This document shows positions 16,390 through 25,434 of a DNA stretch of 38,862 nucleotides, piece by piece. Both the position numbers and the translations under genes were made by a program. The DNA is from Muribaculaceae bacterium (lineage in GTDB: Bacteria; Bacteroidota; Bacteroidia; Bacteroidales; Muribaculaceae): positions 1 to 38,862 of the forward strand of contig JAIEAO010000009.1 of assembly GCA_029071345.1 (NCBI GenBank). Direction: 5' to 3'. The number at the start of each line of letters is the position of its first letter. Position 1 is the stretch's first letter. The notes under the pieces were generated by a model, which did no database searches, was not told the DNA's origin, and saw only the letters and a program-made list of their open reading frames with translations.

Positions 16390-17322
16390 ATGGCAATCAA
16401 TAACGGTAGAAAGAGAGTTCCTGCTAAGGAAGACAAAATATTTGTGTGGGATAACCGAGGCGACGAGGCTATGCCCCTGATGGAGTTTGTGGCCGCCCGT
16501 CGCCCCGACACCAAGCGCAACGACATAAAAAAATGGCTTAAAAACGGTCATCTTAAAGTCAACGGCAACATCACTACAGCGTTCGACGCCCCCATAGCGC
16601 CGGGAGACGTAGTGGAATTCAATTCCACGCGTCCGTTCCCGAAATTTCATCATCCGCGCATCGAGATTGTTTACGAAGACGACGACATCATCGTGATCAA
16701 CAAAGGTTACGGACTGCTGTCGGTATCCACTCTCAGCCATAAGAAAGAGGAAAACGCATACGAAATATTGCGTAATTACATGAAGCGTGTTAACCCTCGC
16801 AATAAACTCTTTATCGTTCACCGTCTGGACCGCGACACCTCGGGCCTGATGATGTTCGCAAAGTCGGAAGAGGCGCAGAATGTGTTGCGTCATAACTGGA
16901 ACAATATGATTCTCGAACGCCTCTATGTGGCGGTGCTCGAAGGTTATCTGGAGCAAAACGAGGGTTTTGTGAAGAGCCGTCTGGCGGAAAACTCGCAGTT
17001 TGTGGTTTACACCACCGACAATCCCGATGAAGGACGCATAGCCGTCACGCATTACGAAGTCGTGGGGCGCGGTTGCGGCTACACTCTGGCGCAGTTCTCA
17101 CTCGACACCGGCAGAAAGAACCAGATCCGCGTTCATGCCAAGGAACTGGGGCACCCGATAGCCGGCGACAAAAAATATGGAGCGACTAAAAGTCCGCTTC
17201 ATCGCCTTGCCCTCCACGCCCGCACACTGAGATTCGCACACCCGATCACTCGCCGGGATATGAATTTCGAAACCCCGATTCCCCCTAAATTTGCGGCCGC
17301 AATACGTAAACAAATGAAATAA
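16390..17322 (+). CDS. RluA-family 23S rRNA/tRNA pseudouridine synthase
   Basis: The 310-residue protein has an N-terminal S4 RNA-binding region (about 27-80, KRNDIKKWLKNGHLKVNG) followed by the catalytic domain. The catalytic aspartate is Asp147 in HRLDRDTSG (144-152), preceded by NKGYGLLSVST and followed by RKNQIRVHAKELGHPIAGDKKYG. It is close to RluD in architecture, but the target position cannot be set from sequence. The start at 16390 lies one base after the DUF2851 stop; an upstream TTG-initiated extension lies inside that gene and is rejected. Confidence 0.9.
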   Translation: MAINNGRKRVPAKEDKIFVWDNRGDEAMPLMEFVAARRPDTKRNDIKKWLKNGHLKVNGNITTAFDAPIAPGDVVEFNSTRPFPKFHHPRIEIVYEDDDIIVINKGYGLLSVSTLSHKKEENAYEILRNYMKRVNPRNKLFIVHRLDRDTSGLMMFAKSEEAQNVLRHNWNNMILERLYVAVLEGYLEQNEGFVKSRLAENSQFVVYTTDNPDEGRIAVTHYEVVGRGCGYTLAQFSLDTGRKNQIRVHAKELGHPIAGDKKYGATKSPLHRLALHARTLRFAHPITRRDMNFETPIPPKFAAAIRKQMK

Positions 17323-17326
17323 CACA

Positions 17327-18133
17327 ATGAAGTTAGACACATCATCATATTATCCGGAGCCGTATCTTAACGACGATGACGACAAGGACGAGTCAACCCC
17401 CTCGGCCGATAACGTGACCGTTGAAGTTGCTGAAACGAAAGATAAAGCTGTAGATCTGCCGGACGACAGCGGCTATGAAAACGAACCGGACCGCAGTCAG
17501 CCCCCTACCTCTTTCGAGAAATTTACCGATGGCGTGGCTACACTCGTATCCTGGATACTGGTGCCATTGCTCATGCCCGTTTACGGTGTGCTTTTGTCAT
17601 TTCACACTTCGATTCTGCATTTCACTCCGTTTCATGTAAAACTGAGCTTCGTGCTCATCACATTGGCTTTTACCCTTGCACTGCCATCGCTACTCGTGAT
17701 ACTTCTTAAAAAGATCGGCGTGATCAAGGATATCGGTCTCAACAGTCGCCGCGAGCGATTGATACCTTACATCATCACCTTTGTGAGCATGGCCGGAACG
17801 GGCGTGTTCATGTATTTCAAAGGTGCGCCGATGTGGCTTGTAATGTTCTTCGGAGGCGGCGCAGTGGCCGGCCTCGTCAACCTGACAGTGAATTTCTGGT
17901 GGAAAATTTCAGCCCACGCCGCCGGAATAGCGGGCGTAGTCGCACTCATGATCCGCATCATAAATGATGGCTATCCTCTGGATAATGCTTTCGGCTGGAT
18001 GATCGCCAGCATCATCCTCGCCGGATTGATGGGCAGCTCACGCGTATGGCTCGGACGGCATACGGTCTGGCAGGTACTTGCCGGCTACACTGTCGGCTTC
18101 TCTTCCGTATTCCTGATGACGATGATTCATTGA
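17327..18133 (+). CDS. PAP2-like integral membrane protein
   Basis: The 268-residue protein has an acidic, probably disordered N-terminal region (about 1-65, rich in Asp/Glu) and about six transmembrane segments. Motifs resembling the PAP2 phosphatase signature are NSRRERLIPY, SAHAAG (for PSGH) and SRVWLGRHTVWQVLAG (for SRxxxxxHxxxD). The last motif has Gln where the catalytic aspartate relay would be. It may be a lipid phosphatase of altered chemistry or an inactive relative. It follows the pseudouridine synthase by 4 bp, suggesting one transcript. Confidence 0.72.
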   Translation: MKLDTSSYYPEPYLNDDDDKDESTPSADNVTVEVAETKDKAVDLPDDSGYENEPDRSQPPTSFEKFTDGVATLVSWILVPLLMPVYGVLLSFHTSILHFTPFHVKLSFVLITLAFTLALPSLLVILLKKIGVIKDIGLNSRRERLIPYIITFVSMAGTGVFMYFKGAPMWLVMFFGGGAVAGLVNLTVNFWWKISAHAAGIAGVVALMIRIINDGYPLDNAFGWMIASIILAGLMGSSRVWLGRHTVWQVLAGYTVGFSSVFLMTMIH

Positions 18134-18149
18134 TAATTACAAATTCTCA

Positions 18150-18263
18150 GTAGGGACGCGATATATCGCGTCCACTGATATATAAATGAAATAAATTCTC
18201 CCCTCTCTCCTCCAATAACAATTCAATTTTTGTTTAGGCGGACGCGATATATCGCGTCCCTAC
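18150..18263. repeat. Inverted pair of REP-like palindromes, copies 4 and 5
   Basis: GTAGGG plus GGACGCGATATATCGCGTCC (18150-18173) and the same unit inverted (18240-18263) face each other across 66 bp, like a bacterial interspersed mosaic element. They sit between the PAP2-like gene and ispG. Confidence 0.85.
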
Positions 18264-18267
18264 AGTT

Positions 18268-18289
18268 TTCTTAACCATTAACCATTAAC
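18268..18289. repeat. Short heptamer array (ATTAACC)
   Basis: Three period-7 units end five bases before the ispG GTG start, so the array forms the entire region where a ribosome would bind. Confidence 0.7.
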
Positions 18290-18293
18290 TGAG

Positions 18294-19907
18294 GTGAATC
18301 GCTACAATTATATAAGAAGAAATTCAAGAGAAGTAAAAGTAGGCAATATCGGCATCGGTGGCAAGAACCCGGTGCGCGTGCAGTCGATGGCAAATACCGA
18401 CACCAACGATATTGAAGAAAGTGCACGGCAGGCTATCCGAATCGCTGATGCCGGAGGTGAACTGGTAAGGTTCACCACGCAGGGCGTTCGCGAAGCCAAC
18501 TCTCTCGGCGAGATACGCAAACGTATGCGCGAACTCGGTTGCGACGTGCCGGTCTCGGCCGATGTGCATTTTAACCCCAAGGCGGCTTACGCTGCCGCCC
18601 GCACTTCTGACAAAGTGCGTATCAACCCGGGAAATTTTGTGGATGCGGCCCGCACTTTCGTCAAACTCGATTTCACCGACGAGGAGTATGCACAGGAGAT
18701 CCTAAAGATTGAGGACGCCCTTGTCCCCTTCATTGCGCTTTGCAAGGAACAGAACATACCTATACGTCTCGGTGTGAACCACGGCTCACTCTCCGATCGC
18801 ATCATGAGCCGTTATGGCGACACTCCGGAAGGTATGGTGGAGTCTGTGATGGAATTTCTGCGCATATGCGGCAAGCATGATTTCCACGACATCATAATCT
18901 CCGTCAAAGCGTCGAATACTGCCGTTATGACCCGCACCGTCCGTCTGCTCGTTGAAGCGATGGATCAGGAAGGGATGGACTATCCCCTGCACCTCGGCGT
19001 CACTGAAGCCGGCGATGGCGAGGATGGACGCATAAAGAGTGCGGTCGGTATCGGTGCGCTTATGGCAGAAGGTTTGGGCGACACTATCCGTGTCTCCTTG
19101 TCGGAAGACCCGGAGAACGAAATACCGGTGGCCATCCTCTTGCGCGATTATATCTCAGTCCGCGAGAATCATGCGCCAATCGCTGAACCTGACAGCGTAA
19201 CCAAAGAGATCATACGCGTTTTAGCTAATCCGATTAAGGGATTTGAGGGAAAGATGGTGGCGATGCACGCCGACAAGCCTAATGATATATTCTTCCTCGT
19301 CGATGCCTCGATGCCGGTCAAGAATCCGGAATTCAGCGGACCGCTGGTGATTAAATCGAAACACATCAACGCACCGGGCGAAATAATGTCATATATCGAC
19401 CGATTCGTAGCTGCAGGCTACCGCAATCCTATCGTAGTGAGTCTCACCTACGACGAAGCGGATCTCGATACGCTCCGCATAAAAGCCGGAGCAGATTTCG
19501 GAGCACTGCTGCTTAATGGCTACGCCAACGGCATCGAAATCAACGATCCGCATTTCGACGACGCCACACTCGCCGACCTCGAACTCGGCATTTTGCAAGC
19601 CGCCCGGCTGCGCATGAGCAAGACCGAATACATCGCCTGCCCCAGCTGCGGACGCACACTCTTCGATCTCCAGAAAACACTTCAGGAGGTTAAGGAAGCC
19701 ACAAAAGAGATGAAAGGTCTGAAGATCGGAGTGATGGGCTGCATTGTCAACGGCCCCGGCGAAATGGCAGATGCCGACTACGGCTATGTCGGAGCAGGTC
19801 CGGGCCGTGTCAGCATCTACAAAGGTAAAGAACTGATAAAGAAAAACATCCCCACCGAAGAAGCACTCCCCGCACTCCTCGACCTCATCCGCACCGATCT
19901 TGGTTAG
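18294..19907 (+). CDS. ispG: 4-hydroxy-3-methylbut-2-enyl diphosphate synthase
   Basis: IspG converts methylerythritol cyclodiphosphate to HMBPP in the non-mevalonate pathway, using a 4Fe-4S cluster. The 537-residue length indicates the three-domain form with an inserted middle domain, longer than the roughly 370-residue proteobacterial type. The N-terminal TIM barrel begins [17 protein letters not shown] and includes [12 protein letters not shown]. Cluster ligands are Cys449 and Cys452 ([11 protein letters not shown]) and Cys483 in [12 protein letters not shown]. The start is GTG: an in-frame stop lies upstream with no ATG between. Its 3' end overlaps convergent queA by 4 bp. Confidence 0.95.
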   Translation: MNRYNYIRRNSREVKVGNIGIGGKNPVRVQSMANTDTNDIEESARQAIRIADAGGELVRFTTQGVREANSLGEIRKRMRELGCDVPVSADVHFNPKAAYAAARTSDKVRINPGNFVDAARTFVKLDFTDEEYAQEILKIEDALVPFIALCKEQNIPIRLGVNHGSLSDRIMSRYGDTPEGMVESVMEFLRICGKHDFHDIIISVKASNTAVMTRTVRLLVEAMDQEGMDYPLHLGVTEAGDGEDGRIKSAVGIGALMAEGLGDTIRVSLSEDPENEIPVAILLRDYISVRENHAPIAEPDSVTKEIIRVLANPIKGFEGKMVAMHADKPNDIFFLVDASMPVKNPEFSGPLVIKSKHINAPGEIMSYIDRFVAAGYRNPIVVSLTYDEADLDTLRIKAGADFGALLLNGYANGIEINDPHFDDATLADLELGILQAARLRMSKTEYIACPSCGRTLFDLQKTLQEVKEATKEMKGLKIGVMGCIVNGPGEMADADYGYVGAGPGRVSIYKGKELIKKNIPTEEALPALLDLIRTDLG

Positions 19908-20956
19908 CGGATGATGAGCATGGCGTCGCCGTAGGCTCCGAAGCGGTATTTCTCCTTGACCGCTACGTCGTAGGCTTTCATCACAGTGTCGTATCCACCG
20001 AAGGCAGCTACCATCATGAGCATGGTGCTCAACGGCATGTGGAAGTTGGAGATCAGCGAGTTGCAGACGGTGAAGTCGTAGGGAGGGAAGATAAATTTGT
20101 TGGTCCAGCCTCTGTAGGTCATCAGATGACCGTTCATGCAGACAGATGATGCCAATGCGCGAAGCACGCTTGTGCCGACCGCGCAGATATTCTTTCCATT
20201 ATCTTTCGCTTCATTAACCATGTCGACGAGCGTTTCGTTTACGATCGCCTCCTCGCTGTCCATGCGGTGCTTGGTCAGATCCTCCACATCAACCTCTTTG
20301 AAGTTGCCGCGGCCTGAATGCAACGTAAGGAATCCGCGTTCCACACCTTTGATCTCAAGACGCTTCATCAACTCACGACTGAAATGCAATCCTGCGGCAG
20401 GAGCCATGACTGCGCCCTCGTTTTCCGCGAAAATGCACTGATAACGTTCCATATCTTCCGGCTCTGCCTTGCGCTTTATATATTCGGGCAGCGGAGTCTC
20501 GCCAAGTGCATAAAGAGCTGCTTTGAACTCATCGTGCGGACCGTCGTAAAGGAATCGGAGCGTACGGCCGCGCGATGTGGTGTTATCGATCACCTCTGCC
20601 ACCATCGAATCGTCATCTCCAAAATAGAGTTTATTTCCTATTCTTATCTTGCGGGCAGGCTCCACGAGTACATCCCAAAGCTTGTGCTCCTCGTTAAGTT
20701 CACGAAGCAGGAACACCTCGATGCATGCTCCGGTCTTCTCCTTATTGCCGTAAAGACGGGCCGGGAAAACCTTCGTATCATTGAAAATCATAACATCGCC
20801 GTCATCGAAGAAATTGATGAGTTCTTTAAAAATATGATGTGAGATTTCGCCTGTCTTTGAGTTTACAAGCATAAGGCGGCATTCATCGCGGTTTTCTACA
20901 GGATACTGTGCGATAAGTTCTTCAGGAAGTTTAAATTTGAACTGTGAAAGCTTCAT
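19904..20956 (-). CDS. queA: S-adenosylmethionine:tRNA ribosyltransferase-isomerase
   Basis: QueA transfers and isomerises the ribose of SAM onto preQ1 in tRNA, giving epoxyqueuosine at position 34. The protein (350 residues from this start) begins [19 protein letters not shown]. It has [53 protein letters not shown] and [12 protein letters not shown] in the usual order. A start at 20989 would add an untypical [11 protein letters not shown] and is not preferred. It is last in the ftsX-DUF3098-uppP-truB-queA run, 34 bp after truB. Confidence 0.95.
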   Translation of the reverse strand: MKLSQFKFKLPEELIAQYPVENRDECRLMLVNSKTGEISHHIFKELINFFDDGDVMIFNDTKVFPARLYGNKEKTGACIEVFLLRELNEEHKLWDVLVEPARKIRIGNKLYFGDDDSMVAEVIDNTTSRGRTLRFLYDGPHDEFKAALYALGETPLPEYIKRKAEPEDMERYQCIFAENEGAVMAPAAGLHFSRELMKRLEIKGVERGFLTLHSGRGNFKEVDVEDLTKHRMDSEEAIVNETLVDMVNEAKDNGKNICAVGTSVLRALASSVCMNGHLMTYRGWTNKFIFPPYDFTVCNSLISNFHMPLSTMLMMVAAFGGYDTVMKAYDVAVKEKYRFGAYGDAMLIIR

Positions 20957-20990
20957 AATCAGATTAATCATCTGCCGACACGTCGGCAAT

Positions 20991-21710
20991 TTACGTTAAT
21001 ATTCTATAATCGTCGGGAAAGGTGAGCGGTCCGTTGTCAATCACCTCCACGGCCCGGTCTATCGTCAGGCAATCCTCAATTTTAATCTCACCCACACGGG
21101 TGCGCCGCAGAGCGGTTAGATGAGCACCTGAACCCAGAGCCTCACCGATGTCGCGGGCGAGTGCGCGGATATAGGTGCCTTTACTGCAGACCACTCTGAT
21201 CGTCAGTTTGTTGCCTTCAAAACCGAGTATTTCAATCTCTTTTATCTCTAAAGGTTTAGCCTTTAGCTCTACCTCTTTCCCCTTTCGGGCGAGGTTATAG
21301 GCGCGCTTGCCGTCGATCTTGACTGCGGAAAACACCGGAGGCACCTGCATCACATTGCCGACAAACTTCGGCAATGTCTCCTCGATAAGGTCGCGGGTAA
21401 TATGTTTCCAGGGATAAGTCTCATCCACTTCTGTTTCAAGATCATAGCTCGGAGTGGTGGCACCGAGTGTGATTTCTGCAATATACTCTTTCGAGCCGTT
21501 TTGCAAAGTCTCGATCATACGGGTGGCGCGACCGGTGCAGACGATCAGCACACCCGTGGCAAGCGGGTCGAGCGTTCCGGCGTGACCCACCTTGAATTTC
21601 TTGACACGCAGACGGCGCTGGATTGCTCCGCGCAACCGTTTCACAGCGTCAAACGACGTCCAGCCGAGCGGCTTGTCGATACCTATAATTTCTCCGCTTA
21701 TAAAATCCAT
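20991..21710 (-). CDS. truB: tRNA pseudouridine-55 synthase
   Basis: TruB makes pseudouridine 55 in the T-loop of tRNAs. The 239-residue protein has the N-terminal [13 protein letters not shown] and the catalytic Asp48 in [33 protein letters not shown] follows, then [18 protein letters not shown] and a short C-terminal part without an extended PUA domain, usual for Bacteroidetes. It follows uppP on the same strand after a 109-bp spacer filled mostly by a heptamer array. Confidence 0.95.
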   Translation of the reverse strand: MDFISGEIIGIDKPLGWTSFDAVKRLRGAIQRRLRVKKFKVGHAGTLDPLATGVLIVCTGRATRMIETLQNGSKEYIAEITLGATTPSYDLETEVDETYPWKHITRDLIEETLPKFVGNVMQVPPVFSAVKIDGKRAYNLARKGKEVELKAKPLEIKEIEILGFEGNKLTIRVVCSKGTYIRALARDIGEALGSGAHLTALRRTRVGEIKIEDCLTIDRAVEVIDNGPLTFPDDYRILT

Positions 21711-21766
21711 TTATCTAATTAATACTTAATTAGAATGTATAAAGAATAGTATGAAGTATCTAAGGT

Positions 21767-21826
21767 TTTATTACCTATTACTTCTTACTTATTACTTATT
21801 ACCTCTCACTTCTCACTTCTCACCAC
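21767..21826. repeat. Heptamer array (TTATTAC to TTCTCAC)
   Basis: About eight period-7 units drift from TTATTAC/TTCTTAC to CTCTCAC/TTCTCAC. The array reaches into the final codons of uppP. Confidence 0.7.
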
Positions 21827-22632
21827 AATATACACAAAACGCCCATCACAAGGCAATAGAGCGAGAACCAGTAAAGTTTACCTTTCTTCACAATCTCGAT
21901 CATCCATTTGCAGGCGCAGCAACCGACGGCGAATGCGGCTATAAATCCGATGACAAGAGGCAATGCACCGACTTCCGCGGCACCCTGCACAGCCTCCTGA
22001 CCAATCATATCCTTAACATCGAGCAGTGCTTCGCCAAGGATCGGGATGATAACCATTAAGAATGAAAACTGAGCCATCTGATCGCGCTTGTCTCCGAGAA
22101 GGATACCGGTGGCGATCGTGGTGCCGGAACGGCTCAGGCCGGGAAGTACCGCCACAGCCTGTGCGCAACCGATGATGAACGCGTCGAGCCAGTTGATGTC
22201 TCGGCCTCGGTTTGCCGGAATCATACGGTCGGAAAGATGCGCGAAGAGGAGTAATGCAGCTGTGACACACAGACAGATGCCTACGACATGAAGGCCGCTG
22301 CCGAAAAATTCCTCTACCTGTTCCTTAAAGCAGAATCCAACGATGGCGATAGGTATACAGGATACCAAGATTTTGCAGACGTAATAAAAATCATAATCCC
22401 GGCGGAATGTGAAGAAACTCTTGCATAGACGCGAGAACATGGGCCAGAGAATCACAAGCGTGGAGCAAACCGTGGCGGCATGCAGGATAACGTCAAACTG
22501 CAATGTCACGTCAGAAGGTAGGTTTACCCCCAGTATCTGACGGAAAATCTCCAGATGTCCGCTGGAGCTGATGGGCAGGTATTCTGCCAGACCCTGAACG
22601 ATGCCGAGGATCAGAGCGTCGAGCCAATCCAT
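21820..22632 (-). CDS. uppP: Undecaprenyl-diphosphatase
   Basis: UppP (BacA) dephosphorylates undecaprenyl diphosphate to recycle the lipid carrier for peptidoglycan and surface glycans; high expression confers bacitracin tolerance. The 270-residue membrane protein has the two signature motifs, EYLPISSSGHLEIF near residue 17 and LPGLSRSGTTIATG in the middle, plus about eight hydrophobic helices. It starts 3 bp after DUF3098. A heptamer array overlaps its stop-codon region. Confidence 0.96.
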   Translation of the reverse strand: MDWLDALILGIVQGLAEYLPISSSGHLEIFRQILGVNLPSDVTLQFDVILHAATVCSTLVILWPMFSRLCKSFFTFRRDYDFYYVCKILVSCIPIAIVGFCFKEQVEEFFGSGLHVVGICLCVTAALLLFAHLSDRMIPANRGRDINWLDAFIIGCAQAVAVLPGLSRSGTTIATGILLGDKRDQMAQFSFLMVIIPILGEALLDVKDMIGQEAVQGAAEVGALPLVIGFIAAFAVGCCACKWMIEIVKKGKLYWFSLYCLVMGVLCILW

Positions 22633-22635
22633 ATC

Positions 22636-22923
22636 TTAATCTTTCTTTTTAGGACGATAAATTATGGCGAACGCCATGAACAGGAATCCCAAAAACGAGA
22701 GCAGCGGGCCCACCACAATGCGGCGTGTGCTGAACACTTCGGGATTGAACGATTGATCGCTGCTGCCTCCTCCGCTCATGAGCAGGAAGCCGATGATGAT
22801 GAGGGCAACGCATACGCCCATCATCCAGAAATTGATTTTGGAAAACGGCCTTTGAGCCTCGGTCATCTTGTCGAGCGCCGGAGCCTGTTGGGCCTGTTTT
22901 TTTTCACTTAGTCTTGATGCCAT
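22636..22923 (-). CDS. DUF3098 family small membrane protein
   Basis: The 95-residue protein has a charged N-terminus and two transmembrane helices (INFWMMGVCVALIIIGFLLM and IVVGPLLSFLGFLFMAFAII), separated by a short loop (GGGSSDQSFNPEVFSTRRI). It ends in RPKKKD. This matches DUF3098, found between ftsX and uppP in Bacteroidetes. Its function is unknown; the conserved position suggests a link to division or envelope synthesis. The spacers to ftsX (33 bp) and uppP (3 bp) indicate one operon. Confidence 0.87.
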   Translation of the reverse strand: MASRLSEKKQAQQAPALDKMTEAQRPFSKINFWMMGVCVALIIIGFLLMSGGGSSDQSFNPEVFSTRRIVVGPLLSFLGFLFMAFAIIYRPKKKD

Positions 22924-22956
22924 AATTTGAATTGATTTCTTTTCGTTGCCGTATGT

Positions 22957-23832
22957 CTATCTGAACAGTTCGCTGTAATCCTTGCGCAGATAGCGGGCCG
23001 TGGCTATCCATGCCGAGAGGGAGCAGAGCAGAATACCTAAAAGTATCAGGCCTCCCGCGATAACGAGGAGCATCTGCCATCCCAACGAGGCTATCGGATT
23101 GCCGACGCCGGCATGAGGTGCGCCTGCAAGACAGCCTGAGATGATCAGAGCTGACAGAATTCCGGCCACAAGACCGCACAGGGCATTGCTCATCACCACC
23201 GGGCGCGCGATAAACGCATTGGTGGCCCCTACGAGCTGCATGGTGTGAATCGTGAAGCGTCGGGAGTAGATCGTGAGCTGCACGGTGTTGTTGATAAGCA
23301 CAAACGATATTACGAGCATTACCACTGCGATAACGGCAAGTATCAATGTTAAACCGGCGATATTGGAATTCATCGCCTCCACCACATCGGAGTCGGGCGC
23401 ATCCACGCTTTCCACACCGTCGATGGTCAGCAACACCTTCCTGATTGAATCAAGGCGCGTTGAAGTGTTCCAGTCGGCCTTGAGCGCGAATGTTACCTCG
23501 GGGCTCAGCGGATTCACTCCATAGAGAGCTTTAAGGTCCTCGCCGGTCTGACGGTTCCAATATTCCAGGGCCTTTGCTTTGCTGATCACACGCACCTTTC
23601 GTGAATAAGGTTCGCGGGCTAACTGATGACCGATCTCTTTGGCGCGCGCATCCGAAACACTGTCGGCCATTACCGCACTCAGTTCCACCTGCTCGCGCAG
23701 ACGGCGGGTCTCATTCTCCGCTCCTACCCACACCAGCGAGATGATTCCCACAAGGATAAGCACAAGCGTGACACTCACGATCGTGGTCAGATGTGAGGCC
23801 AGAAATGAGATTTTTACTTCTTTATTTTCCAT
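22957..23832 (-). CDS. ftsX: Cell division protein FtsX
   Basis: FtsX is the permease half of FtsEX, which couples ATP hydrolysis at the septum to periplasmic peptidoglycan hydrolases. The 291-residue protein has a first helix at about 14-33, a periplasmic domain (about 35-165) and three C-terminal helices ending CSLSAWIATARYLRKDYSELFR. ftsE is not adjacent. The gene heads the cluster with DUF3098, uppP, truB and queA. Its promoter is within the structured repeat at 23841-23934; the -7 box ends 8 bp before ATG, so the message should be nearly leaderless. Confidence 0.93.
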   Translation of the reverse strand: MENKEVKISFLASHLTTIVSVTLVLILVGIISLVWVGAENETRRLREQVELSAVMADSVSDARAKEIGHQLAREPYSRKVRVISKAKALEYWNRQTGEDLKALYGVNPLSPEVTFALKADWNTSTRLDSIRKVLLTIDGVESVDAPDSDVVEAMNSNIAGLTLILAVIAVVMLVISFVLINNTVQLTIYSRRFTIHTMQLVGATNAFIARPVVMSNALCGLVAGILSALIISGCLAGAPHAGVGNPIASLGWQMLLVIAGGLILLGILLCSLSAWIATARYLRKDYSELFR

Positions 23833-23840
23833 TCAGTCTG

Positions 23841-23934
23841 CAAATTTAGTAAAAATTCGCGTGTCGGCAAAGAGCGAACGTCGGCCATAGGCCGGTGCGC
23901 GATGCCGTAGGCACTGTGACCGACCGCAAATTTA
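23841..23934 (-). repeat. Structured promoter element, copy d
   Basis: Closing helix GTCGG (23863-23867) with CCGAC (23920-23924), and inner hairpins CGGCC-ATA-GGCCG and TGCC-GTA-GGCA. Both ends carry GCAAATTTAGTAA as a direct repeat (23840-23852 and 23926-23938). Each holds TAAATTTG on the - strand. The near one has TTTG 19 bp upstream (23868-23871) and faces ftsX. Confidence 0.85.
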
Positions 23935-24031
23935 GTAAATCTCACCCCCGTTTGTCAATAGTTTAGCTCTTTTTTTTCACCTTATAATAGCTATATCCCC
24001 ACGAAAACCTCCGAATTCGACCAAAATTTTG

Positions 24032-24039
24032 TAATTTTG
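24032..24039 (+). promoter_or_regulatory. -7 box of mtaB
   Basis: TAATTTTG ends 4 bp before the mtaB ATG; no clear TTTG is at the expected -33 distance. If used, transcription starts at or next to the start codon. Confidence 0.5.
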
Positions 24040-24043
24040 CAGT

Positions 24044-25363
24044 ATGCACATCAAAAATCTAAAGGCATCCTATCATACGCTTGGATGCAAACTGAATTTT
24101 GCAGAAACCTCAGCCATCGGCCGCCTCCTTGCTGAAAAGGGGGTGACAAGAGCGGCACGCGGAGATGAGCCGGATATTATAGTTATCAACACCTGCTCCG
24201 TGACTGAGACTGCAGACAAGAAAGGGCGGCAACTGATACGCCGTCTCGCTTCACGATATCCGGAGGCCGCCATGGTGGTCACCGGCTGCTATGCCCAGCT
24301 GAAGCCCGAGGAGGTGTCTCACATCGAAGGTGTCGACATAGTGCTCGGCGCCAACGACAAGCTTAAGACCGCCGAATATGTGGAGCGTTGGTTTGACGAA
24401 AAAAAGAGGGAGATGGAGGTCACGCCGATGAAAGATATGGAAACTTTCATGCCCTCATGCGAGAAGGGCGACCGCACTCGATATTTCCTTAAAGTGCAGG
24501 ACGGTTGCGACTATTTCTGCACCTACTGCACCATCCCGTACGCCCGCGGACGTTCACGCTCGGGCACAATTGCGCAGATCGTGGATATGGCCCGCAAGGC
24601 CGGAGAGGATGGTGCGAAAGAGATTGTGATCACCGGCGTAAACACCGGTGATTTCGGAAAGAACACAGGCGAGACGTTCTTCGATCTCATCCGCGAACTT
24701 GATAAAATCGACAGTATCAAGCGTTACCGCATATCATCTATCGAGCCGAATCTGCTCACCGAAGAGATTATTCGATGGGTCGCGTTCGAATCGCGCGCTT
24801 TCATGCCTCATTTCCATATCCCGCTTCAGGCCGGATCGGATGAGGTGCTCAAAAAGATGAACCGACACTACGACACGGCCCTCTTTGCCTCGCGAATCGC
24901 CATGATCCGCCAACTCATCCCGGATGCTTTTATCGGCGTCGATGTCATTGCCGGAGCAAGGGGTGAGACTGAGCCGGAATGGCTGCGCGGCAAAGAATTT
25001 ATCGAAAGCCTCGACATAACACGTCTGCACATCTTCCCCTATTCCGAACGCCCCGGCACAGCTGCGTTGAAATTAGGTGATTCCGTAGAGCAGGGTGAGC
25101 GACACCGCCGTGTGGGAGAGTTGACAAAAATTTCCGACGCGAAGCTCGACGCCTTCATGCGGAAATATATCGGCGAAGAGATGGAGGTGCTGTGGGAACA
25201 TCCCGTGAGAGGAGGTAAGACCATGCACGGATTCACGCGCAATTACCTCCGCGTCACCGCCCCGTTGCAAAAAGAACTCATCAACACCCTTACACGCGTG
25301 AAGATCACCGGCATAGACCCCGAAGAGGAAGACACGTTGGTAGGAGTGATAAGTGATAAGTGA
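24044..25363 (+). CDS. mtaB: tRNA t6A37 methylthiotransferase MtaB
   Basis: MtaB is a radical-SAM enzyme that converts t6A37 to ms2t6A37 in ANN-decoding tRNAs. The 439-residue protein has the N-terminal UPF0004 domain with cluster ligands Cys15 (HTLGCKLNFAE), Cys51 (INTCSVTE) and Cys82 (TGCYAQ). The radical-SAM triad is Cys155, Cys159 and Cys162 in CDYFCTYC, and a TRAM domain is at the C-terminus. The KLNFAETS form identifies MtaB rather than MiaB or RimO. Divergent from ftsX. Confidence 0.95.
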   Translation: MHIKNLKASYHTLGCKLNFAETSAIGRLLAEKGVTRAARGDEPDIIVINTCSVTETADKKGRQLIRRLASRYPEAAMVVTGCYAQLKPEEVSHIEGVDIVLGANDKLKTAEYVERWFDEKKREMEVTPMKDMETFMPSCEKGDRTRYFLKVQDGCDYFCTYCTIPYARGRSRSGTIAQIVDMARKAGEDGAKEIVITGVNTGDFGKNTGETFFDLIRELDKIDSIKRYRISSIEPNLLTEEIIRWVAFESRAFMPHFHIPLQAGSDEVLKKMNRHYDTALFASRIAMIRQLIPDAFIGVDVIAGARGETEPEWLRGKEFIESLDITRLHIFPYSERPGTAALKLGDSVEQGERHRRVGELTKISDAKLDAFMRKYIGEEMEVLWEHPVRGGKTMHGFTRNYLRVTAPLQKELINTLTRVKITGIDPEEEDTLVGVISDK

Positions 25364-25422
25364 TAAGTAGGGACGCGATATATCGCGTCCGCATCTGAAA
25401 ACTGAAAACCGAAAACTGAAAA
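25344..25422. repeat. REP-like palindrome (copy 6) between two heptamer arrays
   Basis: GTGATAA units (25346-25366) run straight into GTAGGG plus GGACGCGATATATCGCGTCC (25367-25390). Four bases later CTGAAAA/CCGAAAA units follow (about 25394-25422). The first array overlaps the 3' end of mtaB and the second ends near the glycosyltransferase start. Confidence 0.85.
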
Positions 25423-25434
25423 CCATCGGTCACG

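Noticed and set aside
16375-17052. 225-codon - strand ORF opposite the pseudouridine synthase
   Set aside because: It lies wholly antisense to an intact enzyme gene and shows no family features.
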